From Bacillota bacterium (GTDB lineage Bacteria; Bacillota; Desulfotomaculia; Desulfotomaculales; Desulfallaceae): 5,968 nucleotides of DNA. Location: NCBI GenBank assembly GCA_009781965.1, contig WQUS01000127.1, positions 1 to 5,968 on the forward strand, written 5' to 3'. Below are positions 4,106 to 5,968 of the stretch, piece by piece; the first letter of the stretch is position 1, and each line of letters opens with the position of its first letter. The position numbers were made by a program, and so were the translations under genes. The notes under the pieces are model-generated. The model saw only the letters and a list, made by a program, of their open reading frames with translations. It had not been told where the DNA came from and made no database searches.

Positions 4106-5968
4106 TTGGGCGGTTATCTGGAACAAATCAACTCTCCGCAGGATTTGCATAATTTAAACCTTGCGCAGCTGGAAGAACTGGCCGCGGAAATAAGAAAAAC
4201 CATTATCAGCACCGTAGCCGTCAACGGCGGCCATTTGGCGCCCAACCTTGGCGTTGTTGAGTTAACCATTGCCTTGCACCGGGTTTTTCAGACCCCCAGG
4301 GATAAAATTGTCTGGGATGTGGGCCACCAGAGTTATGTGCATAAATTACTTACCGGCCGGCGTAAAAAGTTCCATACCTTGCGCCGCCATGGCGGTTTAA
4401 GCGGTTTTCCCAACCCGAAGGAAAGCGAACACGATGCTTTTGCCGCCGGCCACAGCAGTACTTCCATCTCCGCGGCGCTGGGCCTGGCCCTGGGCCGGGA
4501 TCTGATGGGCGACACCCACGCGGTGGCGGCGGTCATCGGGGACGGCGCCATGACCGGCGGTATGGCCTTTGAAGCGCTTAATCACGCCGGCCAATTGAAA
4601 ACCAACCTGATTGTGGTGCTCAATGATAACGAAATGAGTATTTCCCACAATGTGGGCGCCATGTCCGGATACCTGACCAGGATCAGAACCGACCCCAAGT
4701 ATACCAGGGGCAAGGATGAACTGGAACAACTGATGAAGCGCATTCCTTCCATTGGCTCCACCATGCTAAGGTTTGCCGAGCGCTTTAAAGACGGTTTGAA
4801 ATATTTTCTGGTGCCGGGCATCATTTTCGAGGAACTGGGTTTTACTTACCTGGGACCGGTTAACGGGCACAATATCCGCTCGATGATTAACACCCTGGAA
4901 CAGGCTAAAACCCTCGGCGGGCCGGTGCTGGTGCATGTGATTACCGAGAAGGGCAAGGGATACGCCCCGGCGGTGGAAAAATCGGATCTGTTTCACGGCG
5001 TCGGCCCCTTTGACGTGCAATCAGGCGCCTGCCTTAAAAGCACCGATGCCAGCACTTATACCGAAGTGTTCGGCTGTACTTTAGCGCGCCTGGCGGAGCA
5101 GGACCACCGGATTGTGGCCATTACCGCAGCCATGTGCAGCGGCACCGGCCTGACGGAATTTGCCCGTCTTTTTCCGGGCCGTTTCTTCGATGTCGGCATT
5201 GCGGAGCAGCATGCCGTTACTATGGCGGCAGGGTTGGCTAAAACCGGGCTCAAACCGGTGGTGGCCGTTTATTCAACCTTTTTACAGCGGGCTTACGACC
5301 AGCTGATCCACGACGTCTGTCTGCAAAACCTGCCGGTAGTATTGGCCATTGACCGGGCGGGCATTGTCGGCGACGACGGTCCAACCCATCACGGACTGTT
5401 TGATCTGTCGTTTTTGCGTTCCCTTCCCAATATCAACATTATGGCTCCCGCTGATGAAAAAGAATTTCAGGATATGCTGTACACCGCTTTTAATACCGAT
5501 GGCCCTTGCGCCTTGCGCTATCCCCGGGGAGCCTGCCCAGGCGCGGTGTTGGAAGAGCAGTGGAGCGAAATGCCCTTGGGCCGGGCGGAAGTTCTCAGCG
5601 AGGGCAAAGATATTACGATTCTGGCCGTGGGCAATATGACGCCGGTTGCGGTCAGAGCCGCCGAGCTCTTAAAAGACGCCGGCATCTCGGCCACTGTAAT
5701 TAACGCCCGGTTTGTCAAACCATTGGACGAGGACTGCATTATCCACTATGCCGGTTATACCGGACGGCTGATCACCGTGGAAGAAAATGTACTGGCCGGC
5801 GGCTTTGGCGCCGCGGTGTTAGAGTTGCTGAGCAGAGTACCGGCCCATAAAATGCCCCGCAGCAAACCGCTCAATGTTAAATGCCTGGGGATTCCCGATG
5901 TTTTTGTCGAACATGGCAGCCAGCTGCTCCTGCGGGAAAAATACGGTTTGTCACCGGACCATATTGCC
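4106..5968 (+). CDS. dxs: 1-deoxy-D-xylulose-5-phosphate synthase (3' end beyond window)
   Basis: It condenses pyruvate and glyceraldehyde 3-phosphate to DXP, with loss of CO2, using thiamine diphosphate (TPP) and Mg2+. This is the first step of the methylerythritol phosphate isoprenoid pathway in the cytoplasm. The frame stays open for 621 codons to the window edge; family members have about 620-640, so only a few residues are missing. Visible landmarks: NGGHLAPNLGVVELT with His43; WDVGHQSYVHKLLTGR; the TPP/Mg motif GDGAMTGG (145-152) through LNDNEMSIS with Asn173; DVGIAEQH with catalytic Glu367; YSTFLQRAYDQ; and DRAGIVGDDGPTHHG with Asp416 and His428/429. The C-terminal domain (NMTPVAVRAAELL, TVEENVLAGGFG) is transketolase-like. 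All catalytic residues are present. A small oddity is TAAMCSGTGL, where relatives usually have proline for the cysteine. GC-rich third positions contrast with the genes before 2640. Confidence 0.97.
   Translation, partial: MGGYLEQINSPQDLHNLNLAQLEELAAEIRKTIISTVAVNGGHLAPNLGVVELTIALHRVFQTPRDKIVWDVGHQSYVHKLLTGRRKKFHTLRRHGGLSGFPNPKESEHDAFAAGHSSTSISAALGLALGRDLMGDTHAVAAVIGDGAMTGGMAFEALNHAGQLKTNLIVVLNDNEMSISHNVGAMSGYLTRIRTDPKYTRGKDELEQLMKRIPSIGSTMLRFAERFKDGLKYFLVPGIIFEELGFTYLGPVNGHNIRSMINTLEQAKTLGGPVLVHVITEKGKGYAPAVEKSDLFHGVGPFDVQSGACLKSTDASTYTEVFGCTLARLAEQDHRIVAITAAMCSGTGLTEFARLFPGRFFDVGIAEQHAVTMAAGLAKTGLKPVVAVYSTFLQRAYDQLIHDVCLQNLPVVLAIDRAGIVGDDGPTHHGLFDLSFLRSLPNINIMAPADEKEFQDMLYTAFNTDGPCALRYPRGACPGAVLEEQWSEMPLGRAEVLSEGKDITILAVGNMTPVAVRAAELLKDAGISATVINARFVKPLDEDCIIHYAGYTGRLITVEENVLAGGFGAAVLELLSRVPAHKMPRSKPLNVKCLGIPDVFVEHGSQLLLREKYGLSPDHIA

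Noticed and set aside
4333..5739. Several minus-strand and off-frame open frames in the dxs region
   Set aside because: They overlap a full-length, motif-complete dxs frame, lack ribosome binding sites, and arise from its GC-rich codon bias.

Overview
The window comes from a Gram-positive, probably anaerobic and spore-forming Firmicute (Clostridia or Negativicutes type). The reasons are strong AGGAG-like ribosome binding sites, several TTG starts, and an OLE RNA / oapA / dxs gene order, which is known from extremophilic and anaerobic Firmicutes. I cannot name the genus.

Bases 1-2640 are an AT-richer accessory segment. It opens with the right-hand part of a hairpin-forming repeat (1-124). Next come a hicB-type antitoxin gene with no hicA beside it, a complete mntA-hepT (MNT/HEPN) toxin-antitoxin pair overlapping by 14 bases, and a secreted or membrane-anchored protein with a copper-amine-oxidase-N-like domain. 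That last gene sits between two relics that look like the head (1376-1447) and tail (about 2360-2545) of one decayed TIR-TPR gene.

Bases 2640-5968 are a GC-richer core block on the + strand. A promoter (TTGCCG-N17-TATAAT) precedes a structured, ORF-free RNA of about 590 nt, which I call OLE RNA (Ornate Large Extremophilic RNA). It is followed by a four-helix membrane protein that fits OapA, the OLE-associated protein, and then by dxs (1-deoxy-D-xylulose-5-phosphate synthase), which runs off the window end. OLE RNA and OapA are known to form a membrane-bound ribonucleoprotein; dxs is its usual genomic neighbour and starts the non-mevalonate isoprenoid pathway.

The most notable structural event is a 152-bp MITE-like element (3290-3441) flanked by an exact 8-bp target duplication (TGATACAT). 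It lies between OLE RNA and oapA, a few bases beyond the closing stem of the RNA. The repeat at 1-124 is a second, diverged copy. The two copies differ by three compensated base-pair changes within the long stem, so the stem itself appears to be maintained.
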